DNA of 64,000 bases from JASHPR01 sp963842355 (GTDB lineage Bacteria > Actinomycetota > Actinomycetes > Streptosporangiales > Streptosporangiaceae). The stretch lies in assembly GCA_963842355.1 (NCBI GenBank), contig CAWJGC010000004.1, positions 1,116,001 to 1,180,000 on the forward strand, given 5' to 3'. Shown here in pieces: positions 1-8,267 of the stretch. The position numbers and the translations under genes are program-made. Positions within the stretch are counted from its first letter, which is position 1. Each line of letters starts with the position of its first letter. The notes beneath the pieces were generated by a model. The model saw only the letters and a program-made list of their open reading frames with translations, was not told the origin of the DNA and did not search any database.

Positions 1-660
1 GCGGTGTGCGTCTACCCGGACCTGGTCGGCGTGGCCCGCGCCGGGGTGGCCGGCAGCCCGGTCAAGGTGGCGTCCGTGGCGACCGCGTTCCCGTCCGGCC
101 GGGCCTCGCTGGCGGTGAAGCTCGCCGACGTGCGGGACGCCGTGGCGGCCGGCGCCGACGAGGTGGACATGGTGATCGACCGGGGCGCGTTCCTGGCCGG
201 GCGGTACGGCCAGGTCTACGAGGAGATCCGGCAGGTGCGCGAGGCCTGCGGGGTCGCGCACCTCAAGGTGATCCTGGAGACCGGGGAACTGGCCACCCTG
301 GACAACGTGTCCCGGGCGTCCTGGCTGGCCATGCTGGCCGGCGCCGACTTCGTCAAGACCTCGACCGGCAAGGTCACCCCGGCCGCGACGCCGGCGGTGA
401 CCCTGGTCATGCTGGCCGCGGCGCGCGACTACGCCCAGGCCACCGGGCGCCGCGTGGGGGTCAAGGTGGCCGGCGGCGTGCGTACCGCTAAGGACGCGAT
501 CCGCTACCTGGTGCTGGTGCGCGAGACCGCCGGGCCGCAGTGGCTGACCCCGGAGCTGTTCCGCATCGGCGCGTCCAGCCTGCTCAACGACCTGCTGATG
601 CAGCGCAGCAAGCAGCTCACCGGACGCTACGCCGGACCCGACTACTTCACCGTCGACTGA
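1..660 (+). CDS. deoC: Deoxyribose-phosphate aldolase, 5' end outside window
   Basis: Class I aldolase that cleaves 2-deoxyribose 5-phosphate to glyceraldehyde 3-phosphate and acetaldehyde in deoxynucleoside catabolism. The frame is already open at base 1 (AVCVYPDLV), so the N-terminal part of the protein, about 100 residues judging from actinobacterial homologues, lies upstream. The Schiff-base lysine motif VKTSTGK is present (Lys codon 355-357), as is the second conserved lysine in GVKVAGGVR (codon 463-465). The aldehyde dehydrogenase pair starting at 3162 could oxidise the acetaldehyde, as expected for a deo region. deoA is also in this window, at the far right end. Identity is confident; only the length is incomplete. 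Confidence 0.95.
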   Translation, partial: AVCVYPDLVGVARAGVAGSPVKVASVATAFPSGRASLAVKLADVRDAVAAGADEVDMVIDRGAFLAGRYGQVYEEIRQVREACGVAHLKVILETGELATLDNVSRASWLAMLAGADFVKTSTGKVTPAATPAVTLVMLAAARDYAQATGRRVGVKVAGGVRTAKDAIRYLVLVRETAGPQWLTPELFRIGASSLLNDLLMQRSKQLTGRYAGPDYFTVD

Positions 661-2894
661 AGCCCGGGCTCACGGCGACGGAGTCGCGGACCGGGCCGGG
701 CCCGGCGTCGTCGGGGGCGCGGTGGTCGGCGGCGCAGTGGTGGGCGGCGCGGTGGTGGGCGGCGCAGTGGTGGGCGGCGTGGTGGTCGGGGTCGACGTGG
801 GCGTCGGTGACGGGGTGCGGTGACGGCGTCGGGTGACGGCGTCGGTGACGGCGTCGGGCTCGCCGTGTGCGTGGGCTGAACGGCCGGGACCAGGTTCGGC
901 GTCTGCACGGGGTGATGGCCCGGGGTCAGGAACAGGGCCAGGGCCCCGATGATCACGCCCGAGACGGTGACCACCCCGCCGACGGCGGCCCCGCGCACGA
1001 AGGCCTGGCGCCGCTGGCCGCGCCGCCACTCCATCGTGCGCAGCTTCTGCAGGTCCGGCGGCAGCGCCGCGCGCTGCGCCGCCCAGCTGTTGATCGGCGC
1101 CGCGGCCATGCCGAGCGTCGGGAACAGCAGCAGGCCCGCCAGCAGCGGCCCGGCCAGCTCGCTGGCCCGGGTCAGCGCGCCGGCGATGCCGGCCATGCCG
1201 AGCAGCGCCAGGGACGTCTCGGCCCAGTTGGCCCGCAGGGCCTCCCACCACTTCGCCTTCTCGCTGGTCTTCGGCGTGCGCAGGAACGCTGCCTTCTTGG
1301 CGAACAGGCCGAGTATCGAGGCCCGCGCCACCACCACGGACGTGGACTGCCAGATGAAGAACGAGCCGACCGCGTCGCGCCACGACGCGCCGGTCCCGCG
1401 GCGCAGCAGCGCGACCGCCCGCACCAGCCCGAGCAGCACCAGTACCGGGACCGTGGCCACCAGGAACGCGGTGAGCTTGCGGAACAGCTCGCCGCCCCCG
1501 CTGGCCAGGTTGACCGCCCCGGCCAGCAGGAAGACAAAGAACACCAGGCCGAGGACGTCGCCGTACCACTGGACCGCGCCGGACAGGTACGCCCACCGCT
1601 GCCCCGTGGTGAGGTGGTTCTCCTTGGTCACCCGGCCGGGCAGCAGCGAGCGCCAGTGCATCCGCAAGATCTGGATGCCGCCGAAGCACCACCGGTAGCG
1701 CTGGCCCTTGAGTGCCTCGAACGTCAGCGGCATGATGCCCTTGCCGTAGGAGTGGCCCACGTACCACCCGGTCCAGCCGGCCCGCAGCAGCCGCAGGGAC
1801 AGCTCGGCATCCTCGGTGATGCACCACTCGTCCCAGCCGCCGAGCTGCTCCAGGGCGACCCGGCGGATCAGCCCCATCGTGCCGGCGAAGATGGCCCCGT
1901 CCCGCTCGTTGCGCGACGGCTGCGAGACCGCGAAGAAGTACGAGTACGAGTAGTACAGCCGCCGGTAGTACCGGGCCCGCTCCCAGCCCCGGTAGTCCTG
2001 CGGGGACTGGGTGAAGCCGACCCACGGCTCGGCGAACAGCGGCGCGCACCGGCGCAGGAAGTCCCGGCTGAGCTGGTAGTCGGAGTCGACCACTCCGATG
2101 ATCTCGGTCCGGTCGTCGGTCATCTCGCGCAGCGCGTAGTTCAGCGCCCCCGACTTGTACCCGGGCCAGTCCTCCAGGTGCGCGAACTTGACGTTGTGTC
2201 GCGCGCACCACCGCTCGACCGGGCGCCACAGGGTCTCGTCGTCGGTGTTGTCGTCGATGAGGATGACCTCGTAGCTCGGGTAGTCCAGGCGGACCAGGGA
2301 GCGGAGCGTGTCGATGACCATGTCCGGCGGCTCGTTGTGCGCCGGGACGTGCAGGCTGACGAACGGCAGGTCGCGGGCGGCCGGAAGCTGCGCCGTGGCG
2401 ACGGGCGTGACGTGCCGGCGCCAGGTCTCCGAGCCGATGGCGTCGCAGATCTCCCACAGGTAGGCGCTGGCCAGGATCGCGGCGAAGGCTTCGAAGAACC
2501 ACAGCACCAGCCCGCCGGCCTCGCTGGCCGGGCCGAGATGGCTGTAGAACGTCCAGTCCAGCACGTAGGCCAGGTAGGTGACGAACAGGAAGATGCTGGT
2601 CGACCAGCAGATGTGGCCGCGCGCGTTCCAGCGCCTGGTCACCGGCAGCCAGACCAGGCTCCCCGCGACCAGGCCGGCCACGCCGGCGATCGTGTTGTGC
2701 TCGGTCACCCCGAGCAGCCGCATCGCCACCGCCACCAGCGCGGCCAGCACCGCGGTGCCGATGATCGCGAGCGTGAGCCGCCGGGCCGCGGGCCACGCCC
2801 CGGTCGTCCGGGCCGGATGCCCGGAGCCGACGAGCAGCGCGGCCGTACCCACCGGCGCGGCAATGATCCCCGCCAGCACGAGCGCAGCTAGCAC
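642..2894 (-). CDS. Membrane GT2 glycosyltransferase, cellulose-synthase-like
   Basis: Predicted processive family 2 glycosyltransferase at the cytoplasmic membrane. Two or three N-terminal membrane helices (residues 1-120) precede the GT-A domain, which shows VPAHNEPP, the DDN nucleotide-sugar motif near residue 214, the DSD metal motif near 270, TED near 358 and QRYRW near 399; further helices follow (about 440-650). GTG start at 2894 is supported by a GGGAGGG Shine-Dalgarno. The last 70 residues in this frame are Arg/Pro nonsense. In the neighbouring frame the same DNA (about 670-830) encodes a Pro/Thr-rich PTTAPPTTAPP tail that would suit an extracytoplasmic end, so a one-base frameshift near 830-860 is likely and the true stop is probably near 670. 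Polymer product unknown. Confidence 0.8.
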   Translation of the reverse strand: MLAALVLAGIIAAPVGTAALLVGSGHPARTTGAWPAARRLTLAIIGTAVLAALVAVAMRLLGVTEHNTIAGVAGLVAGSLVWLPVTRRWNARGHICWSTSIFLFVTYLAYVLDWTFYSHLGPASEAGGLVLWFFEAFAAILASAYLWEICDAIGSETWRRHVTPVATAQLPAARDLPFVSLHVPAHNEPPDMVIDTLRSLVRLDYPSYEVILIDDNTDDETLWRPVERWCARHNVKFAHLEDWPGYKSGALNYALREMTDDRTEIIGVVDSDYQLSRDFLRRCAPLFAEPWVGFTQSPQDYRGWERARYYRRLYYSYSYFFAVSQPSRNERDGAIFAGTMGLIRRVALEQLGGWDEWCITEDAELSLRLLRAGWTGWYVGHSYGKGIMPLTFEALKGQRYRWCFGGIQILRMHWRSLLPGRVTKENHLTTGQRWAYLSGAVQWYGDVLGLVFFVFLLAGAVNLASGGGELFRKLTAFLVATVPVLVLLGLVRAVALLRRGTGASWRDAVGSFFIWQSTSVVVARASILGLFAKKAAFLRTPKTSEKAKWWEALRANWAETSLALLGMAGIAGALTRASELAGPLLAGLLLFPTLGMAAAPINSWAAQRAALPPDLQKLRTMEWRRGQRRQAFVRGAAVGGVVTVSGVIIGALALFLTPGHHPVQTPNLVPAVQPTHTASPTPSPTPSPDAVTAPRHRRPRRPRPPRRPPLRRPPPRRPPLRRRPPRPRRRRARPGPRLRRREPGLQSTVK

Positions 2895-2984
2895 GAACCC
2901 TCCCGTCTCCCCGCCTCTGCCTGACGTGACGACCGGCCACGACTACCCGCAATCTAGCCGCAACTAACCCTCCGGCGGGGTCCA

Positions 2985-3130
2985 TCGATGCCGTTGGGAG
3001 GTGCGGGGGCGGGAGGTGCGGGGGCGGGGGCGGGAGGTGCGCGGGGGGGGCGGAGGGCGCGGGGCGGGGGGGGAGGGGGCGGGGGGCGTGCGGGGAGGGA
3101 GGGGGCGGGGGGCGTGCGAGAATGACTCCG
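2985..3130. repeat. G-rich low-complexity tract
   Basis: Roughly 130 bases on the plus strand consist of GGTGCGGGGGCGGGA-type units with runs of four to eight G. The tract lies between the divergent starts of the GT2 gene (2894) and the aldehyde dehydrogenase (3162). Multiple G-runs with short spacers could form G-quadruplexes on the plus strand; no gene is apparent in it. Confidence 0.6.
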
Positions 3131-3161
3131 GGTCACGACGCCGGAGGACGGGACAGCGCTG

Positions 3162-4655
3162 ATGCAGGCCGGGAAGGACGCGCGCGGCGCAGGCGAGGCG
3201 GTAGCCGCGACCTCCGGCCGGGTCGACTGGGAGTACGCGCCGGCGCCCGAGTCGCGGGAGATCGTGTCGATCGAGCCCGAGTACGGGCTGTTCCTGAACG
3301 GCGAGTTCGGGCCGGCCGCCGACGGGCGGACGTTCCCGACCGTCAACCCGGCCACCGAGGAACCGCTCGCGCGGGTGGCCGAGGCCGGCCCGGCCGACGT
3401 CGACCGGGGGGTGGCGGCCGCCCGTGCCGCCTACGAGCAGGTCTGGGGGCCGATGCCCGGCCCCGAGCGGGCCAAGTACCTGTACCGGATCGCCCGGATC
3501 CTGCAGGAGCGGGCCCGCGAGTTCGCGGTGCTGGAGAGCCTGGACAACGGCAAGCCGATCAAGGAGTCACGGGACGTCGACGTCCCGCTGGCCGCGGCGC
3601 ACTTCTTCTACCACGCGGGCTGGGCCGACAAGCTCGAGTACGCCGGGCTCGGCCCGGCGCCCCGCCCGCTCGGCGTGGCCGGCCAGGTGATCCCGTGGAA
3701 CTTCCCGCTGCTCATGGCCGCGTGGAAGGTGGCACCCGCGCTCGCCGCCGGCAACACGTGCGTGCTCAAGCCCGCCGAGACGACCCCGCTGACCGCGCTG
3801 CTGCTGGCCGAGGTGTGCCAGCAGGCGGGGCTGCCGCCGGGCGTGGTGAACGTGCTGACCGGCGCGGGGGAGACCGGTGCGGCGCTGGTGGCCCACCCGG
3901 GCGTGGACAAGGTCGCGTTCACCGGGTCGACCGAGGTCGGCAAGCAGATCCAGCGCGCGATCGCGGGCACGGGGAAGCGGCTGACCCTCGAACTCGGCGG
4001 CAAGGCGGCGAACGTCGTCTTCGACGACGCGCCGGTCGAGGCCGCGGTCGAGGGGATCGTGAACGGCATCTTCTTCAACCAGGGCCACGTCTGCTGCGCG
4101 GGCTCCCGGTTGCTGGTGCAGGAATCGGTCGCCGACGTGGTGGTCGGCCGGCTCAGGGACCGGCTCGGGACGCTCCGGCTGGGCGACCCGCTGGACAAGA
4201 ACACCGACATCGGCGCGATCAACTCGCGGCCGCAACTCGACAAGATCCGCGACCTGTCCGACGCCGGGGAGGCCGAGGGCGCGCAGCGCTGGTCCCCGCC
4301 CTGTGAGCTGCCGGAACGGGGCTTCTGGTTCCCGCCGACGGTGTTCACCGGGGTCAGCCAGTCGCACCGGATCGCCCGGGAGGAGATCTTCGGGCCGGTG
4401 CTGTCGGTACTCACGTTCCGCACCCCGCAGGAGGCGGTCACGAAGGCCAACAACACCCCGTACGGGCTGTCCGCCGGGGTCTGGACCGAGAAGGGCAGCC
4501 GGATCCTGTGGCTGGCCCAGCGGCTGCGGGCCGGCGTGGTGTGGGCCAACACCTTCAACCGGTTCGACCCCGCGAGCCCGTTCGGCGGGTACCGGGAGTC
4601 CGGCTTCGGGCGGGAGGGCGGCAGGCACGGCCTCGCCGCGTACCTCGATGCCTGA
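3162..4655 (+). CDS. Aldehyde dehydrogenase family protein
   Basis: NAD(P)-dependent aldehyde dehydrogenase of full family length (497 aa). It has the nucleotide-binding segment IPWNFPLLMAAWK, the general-base motif LELGGK, the catalytic cysteine region NQGHVCCAGSRL and the C-terminal PFGGYRESGFGREGG motif. The gene overlaps the shortened paralogue downstream by 8 bp (ATG of the second gene at 4648), so the two are translationally coupled. Together with upstream deoC this suggests, but does not prove, that it oxidises the acetaldehyde released by deoxyribose-phosphate cleavage. Start chosen at ATG 3162; a GGAGG lies rather far upstream, so a slightly different start is possible. Confidence 0.9.
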   Translation: MQAGKDARGAGEAVAATSGRVDWEYAPAPESREIVSIEPEYGLFLNGEFGPAADGRTFPTVNPATEEPLARVAEAGPADVDRGVAAARAAYEQVWGPMPGPERAKYLYRIARILQERAREFAVLESLDNGKPIKESRDVDVPLAAAHFFYHAGWADKLEYAGLGPAPRPLGVAGQVIPWNFPLLMAAWKVAPALAAGNTCVLKPAETTPLTALLLAEVCQQAGLPPGVVNVLTGAGETGAALVAHPGVDKVAFTGSTEVGKQIQRAIAGTGKRLTLELGGKAANVVFDDAPVEAAVEGIVNGIFFNQGHVCCAGSRLLVQESVADVVVGRLRDRLGTLRLGDPLDKNTDIGAINSRPQLDKIRDLSDAGEAEGAQRWSPPCELPERGFWFPPTVFTGVSQSHRIAREEIFGPVLSVLTFRTPQEAVTKANNTPYGLSAGVWTEKGSRILWLAQRLRAGVVWANTFNRFDPASPFGGYRESGFGREGGRHGLAAYLDA

Positions 4656-5520
4656 CCGTATCGACGTCCGCAAGACGTACAAGCTGTTCGTCGGCGGCGC
4701 GTTCCCGCGGTCGGAATCCGGCCGGTCCTACCCGGTTTCCGGAACGGACGGCGTCCTGCTGGCCCACGCCGCGCGCGCGTCCCGCAAGGATGCGCGGGAC
4801 GCCGTGACCGCGGCGCGGGCCGCGTTCGGGCGGTGGTCCGGAGCCACGGCCTACAACCGGGGCCAGGTCCTGTACCGGGTCGCGGAGATGATGGAGGGCC
4901 GGGCGGCGCAGTTCGCCGAGGCGGTCGCGGCGGGTGAGGGCCTTGATCTTCCGGCGGCCGGGCGGGCGGTGGCGGCCACGATCGACCGCTGGGTCTGGTA
5001 CGCGGGCTGGCCGGACAAGGTGGCCCAGGTGACCGGCGCGGCGAACCCCGTGGCCGGGCCGTACTTCAACTTCAGCGTGCCCGAGCCGGCCGGCGTGGTC
5101 GCGGTCGTCGCGCCCGCCGGGTCCAGCCTGCTCGGGCTGGTCAGCGTGCTCGCGCCGGTGATCGCCACCGGCAACACCGCGGTCGTGGTGGCCAGCGAGC
5201 GGCGGCCGCTGCCCGCGGTGACGCTCGCCGAGGTGCTGGCCACCTCGGACGTGCCCGCCGGGGTGGTGAACGTGCTCACCGGCCCGACGGCGGAACTCGC
5301 GCCGGTGCTCGCCGGGCACATGGACGTCAACGCGATCGACCTGACCGGCGTGCCGCCCGCCGGCCGGGCCGACCTGGAGCGGCTGGCCGCCGAGAACGTC
5401 AAGCGGGTGTTCCCGCCCGGCGGGGCCGGCCCGGAGGACGACTGGGCCGCCGGGCCGGGACTGCGCCGGTTGCTGGCGTTCCTGGAAACCAAGACCGTCT
5501 GGCATCCGGTGGGGATCTAG
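4648..5520 (+). CDS. Short aldehyde dehydrogenase-like protein lacking catalytic Cys
   Basis: A 290-aa protein matching only the N-terminal coenzyme-binding part of aldehyde dehydrogenases: KLFVGGAFPRSESGR at the start, then EPAGVVAVVAPAGSSLLGL and GNTAVVVASERRPLPAVTLAEVL. It ends with a short C-terminal piece (LETKTVWHPVGI). The ELGGK motif and the catalytic cysteine segment are missing, so dehydrogenase activity is unlikely. It starts inside the 3' end of the full-length enzyme (8-bp overlap), which suggests a partner or regulatory subunit rather than a random remnant. The frame is clean and codon use matches its neighbours. Function is inferred only. Confidence 0.75.
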   Translation: MPDRIDVRKTYKLFVGGAFPRSESGRSYPVSGTDGVLLAHAARASRKDARDAVTAARAAFGRWSGATAYNRGQVLYRVAEMMEGRAAQFAEAVAAGEGLDLPAAGRAVAATIDRWVWYAGWPDKVAQVTGAANPVAGPYFNFSVPEPAGVVAVVAPAGSSLLGLVSVLAPVIATGNTAVVVASERRPLPAVTLAEVLATSDVPAGVVNVLTGPTAELAPVLAGHMDVNAIDLTGVPPAGRADLERLAAENVKRVFPPGGAGPEDDWAAGPGLRRLLAFLETKTVWHPVGI

Positions 5521-5532
5521 CGCACCGGCGCT

Positions 5533-6273
5533 CTAGATCTTCCCGCGGTGCTGGCGGCCGAAGTTCACCATCCCCGCGGCCGAGGGGAACCCGGACGGCG
5601 ACAGCGCCGGAGCTTCGGCGGGCCGGTGGCCGCGGCGGACCGGGGCCGGGGAGACGGACGGGACGCTGTCGGCGCTGCAGATCGCGGCGGCGTCGCTGAC
5701 CGGCCCCAGGACCTGGCTGCTGGTCGGGATCGTGCCGGGCGGGACCGGGCGGCGGGGGTGGCGTTCGAGAACCTCACCCAGGTCACGGGCGTGCGCGTCG
5801 AAGGCCGGGTCGACGAAGCTGACGTTGGGCAGCAGCCCCTGGGCCACGGTGTCGAGGAACGGCAGCGTGGTCACCGGGATGCCCAGGGCGTCGACGTCGC
5901 CTGCGGCGAACGGATGCCAGAACGGGAAGTACTTCGTGCCCCACAGGGCCAGGAACGGCAGGTCCCGGAAGAAATACCCGCCGGTGGGGACGCCCTGGGT
6001 GTTGGCGATGGGCGACAGGTGGTCCCAGATGGTCGGCAGCGTCGAGATCGTGTCGTTGTTGTGGTCCCGGTCGGTCCGGGCCGCGTGCTGGTAGAAGCGG
6101 TTCGGGAACGTCTCGCCGGCGAACGAGCAGAAATAGCGGTCGAGGACCGTGTAGTGCTGGGCCAGGGCCCCGATCACCGGGAGGTCGGGGACGGCCTTGG
6201 GCCTGCGGTCGTGGTCGAGGTTGGTGTAGTAGCCGGCCGGGAACGTGTTCGCGGCCGCCGGGGTGACGAAGTG
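5533..6273 (-). pseudogene. Phospholipase C / phosphoesterase family remnant
   Basis: Internal fragment of a bacterial phospholipase C-type phosphoesterase. Recognisable stretches are NTFPAGYYTN, ALAQHYTVLDRYFCSF and ETFPNRFYQHAARTD, followed by WDHLSPIANTQG and PNVSFVDPAFD. Reading back from the possible GTG at 6177 the homology continues upstream to a TAG at 6274-6276, so the N-terminal metal-binding part is missing. The C-terminal 70 residues do not resemble the family. Broken at both ends, squeezed between two convergent genes, and probably non-functional. Confidence 0.7.
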
Positions 6274-6321
6274 CTATCTGGTCAGCTTTGGGTAGCGTTC
6301 TGGCAGCGCGGGGTAACGATC

Positions 6322-6963
6322 CTAGATCTTGCCGAACAGCCGGTCCCCCGCGTCGCCGAGCCCGGGCACGATGTACCCGCGCTCGTTCAGGGCCCGGTCC
6401 ATGGCCGCCGTCACCACCCGGACCGTGACGCCGGCGTCGTCGGGGAACGCCTCGGCGACCCGCGCGACGCCTTCCGGGGCGGCGAGCAGGCAGATGGCCG
6501 TGACCGTGGCGGCGCCGCGCGAGGCCAGCATGCCGATGACGCTGACCAGGGTGCCCCCGGTCGCCAGCATGGGATCGAGCACGAAGGCATCGCGCCCGGC
6601 CAGGTCAGCGGGCAGCCGGGTGGCGTAGGTGCTGGCGATCAGGGTCTGCTCGTCGCGGGCGAGGCCGACGAAGCCGACGTCGGCGCCCGGCAGCAGCCGG
6701 GTCATCCCTTCGAGCATCCCGATGCCCGCCCGCAGCACCGGGACCACGAGCGGAGCGGGCCGGGCCAGCCGCACGCCGTCGGCCACGGCGACCGGCGTCT
6801 CCACGGACACCGGCTCCACCTTGATGTGCCGGGTCGCCTCGTAGGCGAGCAGGGTCACCAGTTCGTCGGCGAGCCTGCGGAAGGTCGGGGTCTCGGTCTG
6901 GACGTCACGCAGCGTGGTCAGCTTGTGCGCCACGAGCGGATGGTCGGCCACCAGCGTCTGCAT
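6322..6963 (-). CDS. upp: Uracil phosphoribosyltransferase
   Basis: Pyrimidine salvage enzyme converting uracil and PRPP to UMP. At 213 aa it is the normal family length. The PRPP-binding loop VLDPMLATGGTL, the substrate-binding VPVLRAGIGMLEGM and the C-terminal uracil-binding region GYIVPGLGDAGDRLFG are all visible. Starts at ATG 6963 (MQTLVADHPLVAHKL, typical Upp start). It belongs functionally with deoC at the left edge and deoA at the right edge of the window, although they are not one operon. Confidence 0.96.
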   Translation of the reverse strand: MQTLVADHPLVAHKLTTLRDVQTETPTFRRLADELVTLLAYEATRHIKVEPVSVETPVAVADGVRLARPAPLVVPVLRAGIGMLEGMTRLLPGADVGFVGLARDEQTLIASTYATRLPADLAGRDAFVLDPMLATGGTLVSVIGMLASRGAATVTAICLLAAPEGVARVAEAFPDDAGVTVRVVTAAMDRALNERGYIVPGLGDAGDRLFGKI

Positions 6964-7066
6964 GACCGGTAGTGTGGCCTGCCCGCACGCCGGGCGCTAC
7001 CCGGACCCCAGCGGCGCCCGCCGACCGGCGCCCTGGAGCCGGGCATCCAGTGCCCGGCCGGGCGGT

Positions 7067-7702
7067 CTACGGCGCGGCGCGGCTGTCAGCGAACGCCGCG
7101 GCGAGTTCGCGCATCGCGCGGTCGAGCAGGCCGCTGAGGTCGGCGTCCTCGGTCTCCAGCCACTGCTCGTACGCGGCGACCGCGACGCCCAGCGCGGCGT
7201 AGGCGATGGTCCTCGGGGCCAGGGCGTCCGGCGGCTGGCCGGTCCGCTCGGCGACGAACTCGGCGATCACCTCCCGCCACGCGGCGTAGCGCAGGGTCGA
7301 GTGCGCCTGCAGGGCCGGCGTCCGCAGGATCAGGTCCATCCGGCGCCGGTGCCACCGGACCTGGTCGGGTGCCACCCGGTTGAAGTCCACGACCGCGACC
7401 CGGATCGCGTCCATCAGCGGGGTCTGCGGCGGGCAGGCCCTGAACCGGACCCGCATCCGCCTCAGTTCCGCGTCGAAATCCCCCCAGGGAACGTCGTTCT
7501 TGGAGGGAAAGTAGCGGAAGAACGTCCGGCGGCCGATGCCTGCGGCGGCGGCTATGTCGTCGACGGTCGTCCGGTCGAAACCCTGCCGGCCGAACAGGTC
7601 GAAGGCGACGTGCTCGAGTTCGGCGCGGGACGTGACGCGCTTGCGGCCCGCCCGCCTGATCTGCGTCGGCGCTGCCCGTGCCGCCCGCACCGCCGCCTGC
7701 AT
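7067..7702 (-). CDS. mftR: TetR-family regulator of the mycofactocin locus
   Basis: A 211-aa TetR-type repressor with an N-terminal helix-turn-helix (VAFDLFGRQGFDRTTVDDIAAAAGIGRRTFFRYFPSKNDV split around residues 30-70) and an all-helical ligand domain. It is divergent from mftA, the standard position of MftR. The mycobacterial homologue represses the mft operon and responds to long-chain acyl-CoA (established for M. smegmatis). The 280-bp space to mftA holds two palindromes (7920-7954) that are good operator candidates. Start taken at ATG 7702; a start 20 or so residues later is possible because the N-terminus is Ala/Arg-rich. Assignment rests on sequence type plus position. Confidence 0.85.
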   Translation of the reverse strand: MQAAVRAARAAPTQIRRAGRKRVTSRAELEHVAFDLFGRQGFDRTTVDDIAAAAGIGRRTFFRYFPSKNDVPWGDFDAELRRMRVRFRACPPQTPLMDAIRVAVVDFNRVAPDQVRWHRRRMDLILRTPALQAHSTLRYAAWREVIAEFVAERTGQPPDALAPRTIAYAALGVAVAAYEQWLETEDADLSGLLDRAMRELAAAFADSRAAP

Positions 7703-7845
7703 CGCTCGCCTGCACCGCCTTCGCCCGCACCCGCGGCCGCACGCCGGCCGCCGGGGTGCTCACGGCCGGCGCCGCGCCGGCCTGACAGGAGCATGCCACG
7801 ACGCGGACCCGGCAGGCGAGACGCGACCCGCGGGCCACCGGTTTC

Positions 7846-7900
7846 CCATGATCCTGGAGCGTTGAGCGCGATATCCGCACCCGCTGCTCCGGGATCATGG
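7846..7900. repeat. Inverted repeat, CCATGATC family
   Basis: Fifteen-base arms at 7846-7860 and 7886-7900 (14 of 15 pairing; arms begin CCATGATCC and end GGATCATGG) around a 25-base loop, in the mftR-mftA intergenic region. It belongs to a dispersed family with the CCATGATC/GATCATGG signature seen again at 13290, 15691, 21037 and in looser form near 59034. Could be a terminator, an attenuator or a small repeat element. Confidence 0.65.
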
Positions 7901-7919
7901 AACCACGCTCTTGCTCTTT

Positions 7920-7954
7920 GGCACTCGGTGCCTTTACCGTCGGCACTGAGTGCC
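7920..7954. promoter_or_regulatory. Twin palindromic operators upstream of mftA
   Basis: Two near-identical palindromes, GGCACTCGGTGCC (7920-7932) and GGCACTGAGTGCC (7942-7954), have centres 22 bp apart, i.e. about two helical turns, and end 31 bp before the mftA ATG. This geometry fits two TetR dimers bound on the same face. The obvious candidate protein is the divergently encoded MftR. The palindromes are read directly; the binding partner is inference. Confidence 0.7.
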
Positions 7955-7985
7955 ATTTACCCGGACGCAGACGGCGGAGGCGGTC

Positions 7986-8267
7986 ATGAGCGAGCAGGCC
8001 ACGATGGAAGCGACACCAGCCCCAGCCGGGCTGGCCCGGCCGGCGCGGGAGGGAGCCCGGGAGCGGGCCGCGGACGCCCCGGGCACCCCGGACGCCCCGG
8101 GCATCCACGGTACCCCGGGCACCCCGGGTACCCCGGGCACCCCGGGCATCCACGGCACCCCGGGTACCCCGGGCATCCCGGGCACCGACGGCACCGACGA
8201 GGCGCTGATCGCGGACGAGCTGCTGGTCGAGGAAGTCTCGATCGACGGGATGTGCGGTGTCTACTAA
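7986..8267 (+). CDS. mftA: Mycofactocin precursor peptide, extended form
   Basis: Ribosomally made precursor of the redox cofactor mycofactocin. The C-terminus ELLVEEVSIDGMCGVY is the diagnostic MftA core, whose terminal Val-Tyr pair is decarboxylated and cross-linked by MftC. Family members are usually around 30-60 aa; this one is 93 aa, because a collagen-like Gly-X-Y stretch (GTPGTPGTPG, GIHGTPG, GTDGTD; residues about 33-70) lies between an Ala/Pro-rich N-terminus and the core. ATG 7986 follows a GGCGGAGG Shine-Dalgarno and the twin palindromes. The last 11 bp overlap mftB. The repeat should not alter the recognition core, but it is an unusual leader. Identity is confident, the N-terminal start less so. 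Confidence 0.92.
   Translation: MSEQATMEATPAPAGLARPAREGARERAADAPGTPDAPGIHGTPGTPGTPGTPGIHGTPGTPGIPGTDGTDEALIADELLVEEVSIDGMCGVY

Noticed and set aside
867..2891. Long plus-strand ORF (674 codons) opposite the GT2 gene
   Set aside because: Arg/Gly/Pro/Gln-rich shadow of the antisense gene; no motifs and no ribosome site. The minus strand has complete GT2 motifs.
6178..6320. Intact phospholipase C gene
   Set aside because: Homology upstream of 6177 stops at a TAG at 6274-6276 and the N-terminal catalytic part is missing, so it is a remnant.
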